Positions 27,401 to 34,765 of a stretch of DNA of 64,000 nt are shown here, one piece after another. Within the stretch, counting starts at the first letter, position 1. Each line of letters starts with the position of its first letter. The stretch comes from Mixophyes australis (Eukaryota > Chordata > Amphibia > Anura > Limnodynastidae). Made by a program: the position numbers and the translations under genes. Location of the stretch: contig JAVHZZ010000005.1 in the NCBI GenBank assembly GCA_036250195.1, positions 130,907,199 to 130,971,198 on the forward strand, given 5' to 3'. Under the pieces are notes generated by a model, which saw nothing but the letters and a program-made list of their open reading frames with translations, did not search any database and was not told the DNA's origin.

Positions 27401-27863
27401 GGCAATGATGGTGACATTCAGACCCCCAAGACGTGACTTGAGGGGTGCGCCAGTCAATCTGGGGAGAGTGACACTGAAGCCATGGAAGGCCTAAGACAAT
27501 CGGACTTGTCGTAACAGGAAGGATTAAAAACGATATTTCTTCATGATGCAGGGCACCAATCTGAAGGGTTACTGGAGACGTACTCTGGGTGATGAGACCG
27601 TTGATGAGACGTGATCCATCGATAGCCGTCACAGTAATGGGTGTTTTTAAGGTAATCACTGGTAGAGACCATTGCTTTACTAATGATTTGGAAATGAAAT
27701 TTCCTGCTGCTCCGGAATCAATCAATGCCTGTGACTCAAAGGTTTTAGTAGCAAAGGAAATTGTAACATCAAAAGCGCAGATTTTCGATTTCATAGAAGA
27801 TGGAGAGGACTCCAGGGACCCTAACTTCACCTCTCCAGAACTAGTTAGGGCCTGGCATTTCCC
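24468..27863 (-). CDS. pol: Pol polyprotein: protease, RT, RNase H, integrase, chromodomain
   Basis: It is expressed as Gag-Pol by -1 frameshifting at GGGAAAT; the frame has no ATG near its start, so I begin it at the slip site. Residues are numbered from the GTG at 27,830 (1,120 aa). Aspartic protease: D38-S-G-A and VLGLPWL at 112-118. Reverse transcriptase: D291 in KLDLRGAYN and the YLDD box at 353-356. RNase H: D503, E545, D572, D615. Integrase: H671, H678, C708, C711, then catalytic D741, D801, E837 with exactly 35 residues between the last two, and a GPY motif at 973-975. Chromodomain at about 1,030-1,085 with VHWKGF, expected to bind methylated histone tails and guide insertion to heterochromatin. 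There are no internal stops. The usual Gln in the RT motif PAVFQ is Pro335. The last 22 or so residues and the TGA lie in the 3' LTR. Confidence 0.96.
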   Translation of the reverse strand, partial: GKCQALTSSGEVKLGSLESSPSSMKSKICAFDVTISFATKTFESQALIDSGAAGNFISKSLVKQWSLPVITLKTPITVTAIDGSRLINGLITQSTSPVTLQIGALHHEEISFLILPVTTSPIVLGLPWLQCHSPQIDWRTPQVTSWGSECHHHCLSQVIPLKVQQSSISSTSSGLPPQYASFTDVFDKAQSERLPPHRSWDCPIDLLPGKTPPRGRVYPLSLPETQATSEYIQENLQRGFIRPSTSPAGAGFFFVKKKDGSLRPCIDFRGLNAITIKNRYPIPLITELFDRIKGARIFTKLDLRGAYNLIRIRSGDEWKTAFNTRDGHYEYLVMPFGLCNAPAVFPGFINEIFRDLLYVCVVVYLDDILIFSQDLPSHHLHVAEVLSRLRKNLLFCKLEKCSFELPQIPFLGYIVSGVGLKMDPDKVSAVLHWPQPTTLRAIQRFLGFANYYRRFIQDFSSIASPIVALTRKGANPKQWSPEALQAFQTLKESFSSAPILRQPDVTLPFFLEVDASNVGLGAILSQRSEQQKFHPCAFYSRGLLPAEKNYTIGDKELLAIKAALEEWRYLLEGARHPVTIFTDHKNLSYLQSAQCLNPRQARWSLFFSRFELIITFKPAAKNKKADALSRAFVTSSDIEEGSNHTILDPKCISLAASSTKTLPFGKTLVPPTLRRKILSWFHASRFSGHAGEHKTFEILSRSYWWPSMRRDVKEFIASCELCSQFKSSRRTPAGLLRPLPIPSKPWTHISMDFVTDLPPSKNHNTIWVVVDRFSKMAHFIPLPGLPSSSILAEHFIKEIFRIHGCPSEIVSDRGVQFVSRFWRALCKTLGIRLALSSSYHPQSNGQTERVNQDLETFIRMFSSANQDNWVELLPWAEFAHNNMYHESSSKTPFFVVYGHHPSFPEFPALPPTQVPAVETVCQTFKNIWSQVKTCLKKTSIKYKSFADKKRRAIPPLKIGDRVWLSTKNIRLKVPSMKFAPRFIGPYRIIQVINPVCVKLLLPKNLRISNAFHVSLLKPLIINRFSTPPSAPQPVQVHQEEDFEITEVLDAKISRGGLHFLVHWKGFGPEERSWIKAEDLNAPALLKKFYAKNPDKPGSRRSVPTFKRGGTVTHRTVSASSRTFRNRGRPPS
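24538..24548 (-). other. Polypurine tract
   Basis: On the minus strand AAAAGGGGGGG lies 3 nt (TAC) before the 3' LTR terminus TGTCAC, the normal place for the plus-strand primer of an LTR element. It is also read through as pol codons. Confidence 0.88.
27802..27863 (-). promoter_or_regulatory. Predicted -1 ribosomal frameshift site with H-type pseudoknot
   Basis: In gag frame the minus strand reads G GGA AAT at 27,863-27,857, a canonical X XXY YYZ heptamer. After the 4-nt spacer GCCA comes GGCCCTAAC (27,852-27,844), which pairs with GTTAGGGTC (27,825-27,817) as a 9-bp stem with one G-U. Within its loop GGAGAGG (27,836-27,830) pairs perfectly with CCTCTCC (27,808-27,802), forming a 7-bp second stem. 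Slipping back one base enters the pol frame, which is open from a TAA just upstream. Sushi-derived PEG10 uses the near-identical GGGAAAC. The structure is predicted by eye. Confidence 0.8.
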
Positions 27864-28777
27864 GATCTCTTAGGGCAGGAGCTGAGAACATGAGTGGAAT
27901 CAGCACAATAGATACAGAGTCTATTCTTGACTCTTCGTTTCCTCTCCTCAGAAGATAACTTGGAACGTCCTATCTCCATGGGAATCACAGTGGGTGACAC
28001 TGGACGAAATTGAGGGTTAGAACGAAGAGGTGCTTTAGCAGAAGTCGTTTTCTCAGCCTCTCTTTCACGAAATCTCATATCAACACGATGGCATAGAGAG
28101 ATCAAATCCTCAAGTGACGAAGGAAGCTCCTGAGTAGTCAGTGCATCTTTAATTTTATCGGAGAGCCCCTGCCAGAAGGCGGCAACTAGGGCTTCAGTGT
28201 TCCACTGAAGTTCAGAGGCTAAGATCCTAAATTGAATGACGTACTGGCCTACTGTATGAGATCCTTGTCGCAGACGGAGGATGCTGGAAGCAGCGGAGGT
28301 CACACGACCTGGTTCATCGAACACACTTCGGAATGTAGAAATGAATTTAGCACTATCTTGTAGTATTGGATCGTTTCTCTCCCACAGAGGGGAGGCCCAA
28401 GCCAGGGCTTGTCCTGAAAACAAAGAGATAAGATAGGCCACTCTGGAACGATGGGTAGAAAAATTTTGAGGTTGGAGCTCAAAATGGACTGAACATTGGT
28501 TGAGGAAACCCCTACAAGTTTTGGGGTCTCCATCGTACTTTGACGGAGTAGGCAGGTGAAGCGTGGAAGCTGTAGACACCTGGGATGGCAATGGGGAAAC
28601 GGAGGAAAGCACAGAAGCCTCAGTAGTAGCTGTCACAGTCTGTCCAGATGTTCCTTGGGAGGTTAATGACTGATAACACTGAAGTAACAGCTGTTGGCGG
28701 GCATCCTGTTGCTCCACACGGCTAACCAGATGCTGCAGCATCTCTTTGGCAGTAGGTTCCGTATCTGGGTCTGTCAT
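27845..28777 (-). CDS. gag: Gag polyprotein of the retrotransposon
   Basis: A 310-residue structural protein that would form the virus-like particle and package element RNA. The ATG at 28,777 lies 13 nt after the 5' LTR and directly behind the priming site. The N-terminus (about 1-35) is polar and Gln-rich, possibly a coiled coil, followed by a Ser/Thr-rich linker to about 75. Residues about 78-235 look like the retrotransposon gag capsid fold, opening with KYDGDPKTCRGFL, a signature also seen in sushi/PEG10-type Gags. The C-terminus is basic and holds one zinc knuckle, C288-x2-C291-x4-H296-x4-C301. The frame is intact and ends in TAA at 27,847-27,845. A slippery GGGAAAT twelve nucleotides before the stop links it to pol in the -1 frame. 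No myristoylation signal is seen. Confidence 0.93.
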   Translation of the reverse strand: MTDPDTEPTAKEMLQHLVSRVEQQDARQQLLLQCYQSLTSQGTSGQTVTATTEASVLSSVSPLPSQVSTASTLHLPTPSKYDGDPKTCRGFLNQCSVHFELQPQNFSTHRSRVAYLISLFSGQALAWASPLWERNDPILQDSAKFISTFRSVFDEPGRVTSAASSILRLRQGSHTVGQYVIQFRILASELQWNTEALVAAFWQGLSDKIKDALTTQELPSSLEDLISLCHRVDMRFREREAEKTTSAKAPLRSNPQFRPVSPTVIPMEIGRSKLSSEERKRRVKNRLCIYCADSTHVLSSCPKRSGNARP

Positions 28778-28778
28778 G

Positions 28779-28790
28779 GCCTGATCTTAC
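28779..28790 (-). other. Predicted self-priming primer binding site
   Basis: Directly after the 5' LTR the minus strand reads GTAAGATCAGGC. There is no TGG-initial match to a tRNA 3' end. Instead, AAGATCAGGC pairs perfectly over 10 nt with GCCTGATCTT at 30,615-30,606 in the 5' LTR, and one further G-U pair makes 11. Tf1 of fission yeast primes in this way with the first 11 nt of its own RNA, and related elements are thought to do likewise. The assignment is inferred from complementarity and position. Confidence 0.75.
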
Positions 28791-29005
28791 TGTCACGGGC
28801 ACTAGGAGTCTTTACCCAGGGATCACCAGGTGGTAGGCTTACCAGAGCAATGTAGATGGTAATAGGGTACTCTGGTAGCTGGGTGATCACGGAACAGGAA
28901 ATGGTAACTGATGAGATGCTCAGGAAAGTCTATGACTAGCAGCACTGGTAATATGGAGGTAATAATACACGAGGAACTGTATGGACAAGGGCACGTGAAG
29001 GTAGT

Positions 29006-29265
29006 CAGTGGTCTGCGATAGCAAGTTGTACCACTGCTATAGTGAGGAGGAATGTCCAACAGAGACAAAGGGGTGATGAGAGTCAGCGGTCTGCGGATAG
29101 CAAGTTGCACCGCTGTCTGAGTGAAGGAATGGAATCCAAGTGGAGGTATCCGGGTAGTCAGTGGTCTGCGGTAGCAAGTTGTACCACTGCTATGTGAGAG
29201 GGTACTGGAACAGGTGATACCGGAAACAGGGATCAGTGGTCTGTCATGAGCAAGTTGTACCACTG
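29006..29265. repeat. Four spaced hairpins in the 5' LTR (RNA leader)
   Basis: Counterpart of the 3' LTR hairpins at an offset of 6,258 bp: about 29,006-29,036, 29,084-29,115, 29,159-29,189 and 29,234-29,265. In the genomic RNA they would fall in the last part of the leader, a few hundred nt before gag. A role in packaging, dimerisation or translation is possible but nothing shows it directly. Confidence 0.85.
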
Positions 29266-30031
29266 AATATATATGTGAGGAGGTGCACGGGGAGAGACTG
29301 CAACACAGGATATACACAGGCACCTTATACACGATCCACAGTAACATGCACAATATATATAAATGACTGAACAGATCTGCAAATATAGAAAGTCTCTTGA
29401 AGTAGTCCAGCACAAGTTAACACAGTCAATGATGGCAATAGACTCAGCGGATAGCAGACTCCAGAGGAGAACCAAACACAGTCCAGCAAGATATGCAATA
29501 CACCAGCACAGTCAATGAGAAGTATGCATACCGTGGTTCAGAAGCAGGCAGTCAGATAGGAGTGCAGCGATACCTGAGCGGCAGGAGGCCGGCTGGATGA
29601 GAAGTCCCAGGATAGATGAGGTAGCGGTCTAGTAGGTGCAGCGCACAGGTAAGTAGACCAACAGGGACACGAATCCACAGGAATCAGTAACACGTGGAAC
29701 TGGACTCATGGAGGACCCAGGAGAATGGAGATGATCCAGCAGAGGAGTAGTTGATGAGATACGAATCCAATGCTGACAGGAGGGTAGAGACCAGTGGGAC
29801 ACGTGAAGGCGTGGAGAGCGGATCAGCAGGAGATGGACGATAGCACAGACAGCAGCAGCAGGACTCTGCGCCCACGGAGGTAACCAGGGGCAACCAACAG
29901 GACCCACAGTGATGGAACACGGGATGGCAGAGTAGACCAGGAGCTGTAGATCCAGGAGTGTAGCGGATGGCAACGTGAGCAGTAGACTGGAAACACAGGA
30001 GAGCTGAGATGAGGCGGCAATGCACAGGGGT

Positions 30032-30448
30032 AGCGGATAGGAATCAGCTAACAGTCACAATGATGAACACAGGCGAGTTGCAAGCTGGAGACTGTAGTGC
30101 ACGGAAGCAGCGGATAGGAATCAGCTAACAGTCACGGTGATGAACACAGGCGAGTTGCAAGCTGGAGGCTGTAGTGCACGGAGGCAGCGGATAGGAATCA
30201 GCTAACAGTCACGATGATGAACACAGACGAGTTGCAAACTGGAGACTGTAGTGCACGGAAGCAGCGGATAGGAATCAGCTCAGGAACTTGATGATGATCA
30301 GGTGAGTGGATGTGAAGTGAAGGCTGGAGTGCACGGAGGCGGCAGATAGGAATCAGCAAACAGCCACAATGATAATAATAGCGTTGAAGTGATTTAGAAG
30401 ACTGTAGTGCACGGAGGCAGCGGATAGGAATCAGCAAACAGTCACGAT
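30032..30448. repeat. 77-bp tandem repeats in the 5' LTR
   Basis: Same array as in the 3' LTR, beginning at 30,032, with no copy-number difference between the two LTRs. In the transcript these repeats fall just downstream of the predicted RNA 5' end. Confidence 0.9.
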
Positions 30449-30461
30449 GATACAGTTGATG

Positions 30462-30539
30462 GTAGAAGTGGTATGGGAACCACAGGAGTAGAAGTGGTTT
30501 GGAAACCACAGAGGTAGAAGTGGTTTGGAAACCACAGGA
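30462..30539. repeat. 26-bp tandem repeat, three copies, 5' LTR
   Basis: Counterpart of the 3' LTR triplet at an offset of 6,258 bp, with three GTAGAAGTGGT units. It lies close downstream of the predicted transcription start. Confidence 0.87.
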
Positions 30540-30605
30540 ATCAGCAGCGCTGAATACACGAGGAATACAGGAACACCTTCAGAGACTCATGGGGAATGAG
30601 ACTCC

Positions 30606-30738
30606 AAGATCAGGCAACGTGGTGTTGACCACAGGTGCTTAATATAGGGAGTGTTGCCTGATCTGCCAATTGAGTTAAAGGAACATACACTGAAATATAG
30701 GAAAGGGCTGCGCATGCGCAGACCCTCAGGATGGCGGA
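30606..30738 (-). promoter_or_regulatory. U3 core promoter and predicted transcription start
   Basis: In order along the minus strand: a YY1-like GGATGGCGG (plus-strand reading, 30,729-30,737), a palindromic NRF1-like TGCGCATGCGCA (30,709-30,720), a CCAAT word (30,666-30,670 on plus), and a TATA box TATATTAAG (30,646 down to 30,638). About 31 nt after the first T of the TATA box lies GCCTGATCTTG, starting at 30,615. This is the predicted RNA 5' end, because it complements the site just after the 5' LTR. Motif assignments are by inspection; the 3' LTR has the same sequence 6,258 bp to the left. Confidence 0.65.
30607..30664. repeat. Perfect 12-bp inverted repeat around the TATA box
   Basis: AGATCAGGCAAC at 30,607-30,618 and GTTGCCTGATCT at 30,653-30,664 are exact inverted copies with 34 bp between them that include the TATA box. 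One arm is the predicted RNA 5' end. The other arm, upstream of the start, carries on the minus strand the same AGATCAGGC word found in the priming site. An identical structure lies in the 3' LTR at 24,349-24,406. Confidence 0.85.
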
Positions 30739-30792
30739 CGGCCACGGTTCCTAAATGTCCGAGAAGAGGCACTCACGGTCCGGTGAGTGACA

Positions 30793-30797
30793 GTAAG
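30793..30797. other. Target-site duplication, right copy (GTAAG)
   Basis: It follows the LTR terminus GAGTGACA and runs straight into AAATGTCATGAG, the continuation of the monomer broken at the left junction. Confidence 0.95.
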
Positions 30798-33114
30798 AAA
30801 TGTCATGAGAAACAAGAATTATGTAAAAGAATTGATGTAAGTCATTGTTTCCAAGAGAAAGGGAGACAGGAGTGTAAAAAAGCGTTGTTTTTGGACGCCA
30901 ATGAAGAAATGACTGTTTTGCGATTTCTCTTGCTCAGAAAGACTTAGAAAGTTGATAATTGTGGGCAATGTTAGAAATGTCATGAGAAACAAGAATTATG
31001 TAAAAGAATTGATGTAAGTCATTGTTTCCAAGAGAAAGGGAGACAGGAGTGTAAAAAAGCGTTGTTTTTGGACGGCAATGAAGAAATGACTATATTTTGC
31101 GATTTCTCCTGCTCAGAAAGACTTAGAAAGTTGATAATTGTGGGCAATGTTAGAAATGTCATGAGAAACAAGAATTATGTAAAAGAATTGATGTAAGTCA
31201 TTGTTTCCAAGAGAAAGGGAGACAGGAGTGTAAAAAAGCGTTGTTTTTGGACGGCAATGAAGAAATGACTATGTTTTGCGATTTCTCCTGCTCAGAAAGA
31301 CTTAGAAAGTTGATAATTGTGGGCAATGTTAGAAATGTCATGAGAAACAAGAATTAGGTAAAAGAATTGATGTAAGTCATTGTTTCCAAGAGAAAGGGAG
31401 ACCGGAGTGTAAAAAAGCGTTGTTTTTGAACGGCAATGAAGAAATGACTGTTTTGCGATTTCTCTTGCTCAGAAAGACTTAGAAAGTTGATAATTGTGGG
31501 CAATGTTAGAAATGCCATGAGAAACAAGAATTATGTAAAAGAATTGATGTAAGTCATTGTTTCCAAGAGAAAGGGAGACAGGAGTGTAAAAAAGCGTTGT
31601 TTTTGGACGGCAATGAAGAAATGACTATGTTTTGCGATTTCTCCTGCTCAGAAAGACTTAGAAAGTTGATAATTGTGGGCAATGTAAGAAATGTCATGAG
31701 AAAAAAGAATTAAGTAAAAGAATTGATGTAAGTCATTGTTTCCAAGAGAAAGGGAGACAGGAGTGTAAAAAAGCGTTGTTTTTGGACGCCAATGAAGAAA
31801 TGACTGTTTTGCGATTTCTCTTGCTCAGAAAGACTTAGAAAGTTGATAATTGTGGGCAATGTTAGAAATGTCATGAGAAACAAGAATTATGTAAAAGAAT
31901 TGATGTAAGTCATTGTTTCCAAGAGAAAGGGAGACAGGAGTGTAAAAAAGCGTTGTTTTTGGACGGCAATGAAGAAATGACTATGTTTTGCGATTTCTCC
32001 TGCTCAGAAAGACCTAGAAAGTTGATAATTGTGGGCAATGTTAGAAATGTCATGAGAAACAAGAATTATGTAAAAGAATTGATGTAAGTCATTGTTTCCA
32101 AGAGAAAGGGAGACCGGAGTGTAAAAAAGCGTTGTTTTTGGACGGCAATGAAGAAATGACTGTTTTGCGATTTCTCCTGCTCAGAAAGACTTAGAAAGTT
32201 GATAATTGTGGGCAATGTTAGAAATGTCATGAGAAACAAGAATTATGTAAAAGAATTGATGTAAGTCATTGTTTCCAAGAGAAAGGGAGGCAGGAGTGTA
32301 AAAAAGCGTTGTTTTTGGACGGCAATGAAGAAATGACTATGTTTTGCGATTTCTCCTGCTCAGAAAGACTTAGAAAGTTGATAATTGTGGGCAATGTTAG
32401 AAATGTCATGAGAAACAAGAATTATGTAAAAGAATTGATGTAAGTCATTGTTTCCAAGAGAAAGGGAGACAGGAGTGTAAAAAAGCGTTGTTTTTGGACG
32501 GCAATGAAGAAATGACTATGTTTTGCGATTTCTCCTGCTCAGAAAGACTTAGAAAGTTGATAATTGTGGGCAATGTTAGAAATGTCATGAGAAACAAGAA
32601 TTATGTAAAAGAATTGATGTAAGTCATTGTTTCCAAGAGAAAGGGAGACAGGAGTGTAAAAAAGCGTTGTTTTTGGACGGCAATGAAGAAATGACTATGT
32701 TTTGCGATTTCTCCTGCTCAGAAAGACTTAGAAAGTTGATAATTGTGGGCAATGTTAGAAATGTCATGAGAAACAAGAATTATGTAAAAGAATTGATGTA
32801 AATCATTGTTTCCAAGAGAAAGGGAGACAGGAGTGTAAAAAAGCGTTGTTTTTGGACGGCAATGAAGAAATGACTATGTTTTGCGATTTCTCCTGCTCAG
32901 AAAGACTTAGAAAGTTGATAATTGTGGGCAATGTTAGAAATGTCATGAGAAACAAGAATTATGTAAAAGAATTGATGTAAGTCATTGTTTCCAAGAGAAA
33001 GGGAGACAGGAGTGTAAAAAAGCGTTGTTTTTGGACGACAATGAAGAAATGACTATGTTTTGCGATTTCTCCTGCTCAGAAAGACTTAGAAAGTTGATAA
33101 TTGTGGGCAATGTT
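30798..33114 (+). repeat. Satellite array, second segment
   Basis: About 13 monomers between the two transposons, same orientation and phase as the first segment. Variants include ACTATATTTTGCG (about 31,091) and a monomer with AAAAAAGAATTAAG starting at 31,701. That variant recurs at 34,766 and 36,729, which ties this segment to the array right of the hAT element. Confidence 0.95.
33107..33114. other. Target-site duplication, left copy (GCAATGTT)
   Basis: Eight satellite bases before CAGGGCCTGAT are repeated exactly after the other terminus. Eight-bp duplications are characteristic of hAT transposases. Confidence 0.95.
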
Positions 33115-33619
33115 CAGGGCCTGATTAAGGGTTCTGGCCGCCCTAGGCTAATACGGCCGCAGCGCCCCCCCCCCCCCTCCCCCCCTCCTCCGAATATATA
33201 GGTGTATAGGAACACTCCTGAATATGAATGTTCAGGTGTATTCTCCAGCATTCAAATTTAGACAGATTGTGCCATTGTCTCTTACCTGTTCTTGCTCTTC
33301 TCTCTTGCAACTTTGTTATCCTCTCGCTGGCTTCTGGAAAGTTGGCGTCCTTTTTTGAAAATGCAAAAATGTATTATAATGCAAACCCTGAATGATTAGG
33401 CCCTTTAGTTAAAACAAAACACTCCATTATGGCCAGCTAAAAGTACCCCATTGGACAGGCATATATAAGCAATATCTGAATATTTGTTGTCAATCAAATA
33501 CAAACCTCTACCAGCCCCATCTCACTAATATTTAGTATTCTAGTGATTGCTGAGACCACCCATGTGACCACCACACAATCATGAGATTCTGCCCCCCAAA
33601 GCTGCTCTATTTTTTAAAT

Positions 33620-33750
33620 ACCCCCTGCAGCCATTTTCCTTAACCACAACCCCCCCCCACAGCCATTTTCCTTAACCCCTGCTGCAGCCATTTTCTTTAC
33701 CTCCCACCCTGCATCCATCCCCCTTGCAGCTATTTTCCTTACCTCCACTC
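33620..33750. repeat. Degenerate C-rich repeat inside the hAT element
   Basis: Around four imperfect units containing GCAGCCATTTTCCTTA separated by CCCC-rich spacers. Units vary in length, with several substitutions. Confidence 0.6.
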
Positions 33751-33849
33751 TACTAGCTAGCTATCCCCCCCCGTCACATCAAAACTCCCCCAGTCACATA
33801 TATCAGCCCCCCTCCTCTGCCCTCCTTCATACATATCAACCTCTCTACC

Positions 33850-34207
33850 TCCCTATAGATTTTCATGGCAGCCCCCCCCTCCCACCCTATAGATTTGTAT
33901 GACAGTCCCCCTCTCCCTCCCTATACATATGCATGACAGTCCCCCCTCTCCCTCCCTATAGATATGCAGGGTAGTCCCCCCCCCCTCCCTATAGATATGC
34001 AGTGTAGTTCCCCCCCTCCCTATAGATATGCAGGGTAGTTCCCCCCCTCCCTATAGATATGCAGGGCAGTTCACCCCCCTCCCTATAGATATGCAGGGCA
34101 GTTCCCCCCCCTCCCTATAGATATGCAGGGCAGTTCCCCCCCCCCCTCCCTATAGATATGCAGGGCAGTTCCCCCTCCCTCCCTATAGATATGCAGGGCA
34201 GTTCCCC
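33850..34207. repeat. Minisatellite of about 32 bp inside the hAT element
   Basis: About 11 copies of a unit with CCCTATAGATATGCAGGG and a run of C. Starts lie near 33,852, 33,885, 33,919, 33,954, 33,986, 34,018, 34,049, 34,081, 34,113, 34,148 and 34,181. Length variation lies mainly in the C run. The leftmost copies are most diverged and the rightmost nearly identical. Confidence 0.88.
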
Positions 34208-34408
34208 CCTTCACTTACCTGTAGTTGTGCCAGCGTCGCTCCTCTCCTCAGATCAGCAGATAGGAAGTGAAGACGTCCTGCTTCCTGTCTGCTGCACAGC
34301 AACAGGCAGCCTGGCGATTGGCTGTGTGTTGCTAACCACTGACCACCAATGCTTTTGATCGTCGAGCCCTCCACCCCCCCGCAGCGACCCCCCACCTCCC
34401 CCACCCCG

Positions 34409-34489
34409 AAAAAAAAAATGAATGAAGAAAAAAAAAAAAAAAAATTATTTAAAAAAAAAAAAAAAAAAATTTTTTTTTTAAAAAAAAAA
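34409..34489. repeat. Long A and T homopolymer tract in the hAT element
   Basis: Nearly uninterrupted A runs broken by short T words, with one run of T near its right end. Low-complexity sequence; length may be unreliable in sequencing. Confidence 0.85.
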
Positions 34490-34566
34490 TACCCACAGTG
34501 CAGCGCCCCCCGGGACCCAGCGCCCCAGGCTGCAGCCTGGTCAGCCTAGTGGTTGATCAGGCCCTG

Positions 34567-34574
34567 GCAATGTT
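34567..34574. other. Target-site duplication, right copy (GCAATGTT)
   Basis: It directly follows the hAT terminus GGCCCTG and continues as AGAAATGTC, completing the interrupted monomer. Confidence 0.95.
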
Positions 34575-34765
34575 AGAAATGTCATGAGAAACAAGAATTA
34601 TGTAAAAGAATTGATGTAAGTCATTGTTTCCAAGAGAAAGGGAGACCGGAGTGTAAAAAAGCGTTGTTTTTGAACGGCAATGAAGAAATGACTGTTTTGC
34701 GATTTCTCCTGCTCAGAAAGACTTAGAAAGTTGATAATTGTGGGCAATGTAAGAAATGTCATGAG

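Larger units (their letters stand above)
22533..30792 (-). mobile_element. Complete Ty3/gypsy chromodomain retrotransposon (Tf1/sushi-like)
   Basis: An 8,260-bp element inserted into one satellite monomer and read on the minus strand, in the order 5' LTR, gag, pol, 3' LTR. The LTRs are both 2,002 bp, begin TGTCAC and end GTGACA, and are flanked by GTAAG duplications. Gag and pol are uninterrupted, with pol in the -1 frame. Pol has the Ty3/gypsy order PR-RT-RNaseH-IN and ends in a chromodomain, which defines chromoviruses. Three points support the vertebrate Tf1/sushi group: the RT sequence style, the GGGAAAT frameshift site (sushi-derived PEG10 uses GGGAAAC), and predicted self-priming in place of a tRNA binding site. 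No env is present. Coding integrity and 99.7% LTR identity suggest a recent and perhaps still competent insertion. One RT residue is unusual (see pol). Confidence 0.96.
28791..30792 (-). repeat. 5' LTR (2,002 bp)
   Basis: The 5' LTR in coding orientation. Read on the minus strand it starts TGTCACTCACCGG and ends GCCCGTGACA, followed immediately by the priming site and, 13 nt later, by the gag ATG. If transcription starts near 30,615 as predicted, U3 is only about 175 bp and R plus U5 make up about 1.8 kb, giving a very long structured leader that is nearly all LTR. Confidence 0.96.
33115..34566. mobile_element. Non-autonomous hAT-like DNA transposon
   Basis: A 1,452-bp insertion. Its termini are CAGGGCCTGATTAA and, in reverse complement, CAGGGCCTGATCAA: 11 perfect bp, one mismatch, then two more matching bases. 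A second inverted word, CTAGGCT, lies some 20-30 bp inside each end. CAGGG-type ends with an 8-bp target duplication fit the hAT superfamily. No transposase-like frame is present. The inside is C-rich with a minisatellite and long A/T runs, so it would need a transposase in trans. Strand cannot be assigned. Confidence 0.9.

Noticed and set aside
24393..27873. Plus-strand frames over the retrotransposon
   Set aside because: Shadows of gag and pol on the opposite strand.
28775..28795. tRNA primer binding site after the 5' LTR
   Set aside because: No TGG start and no recognisable tRNA 3'-end complement; self-pairing with the LTR explains the site better.
34158..34549. Short frames inside the hAT element
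   Set aside because: They translate the minisatellite and A/T tracts; no transposase motif.
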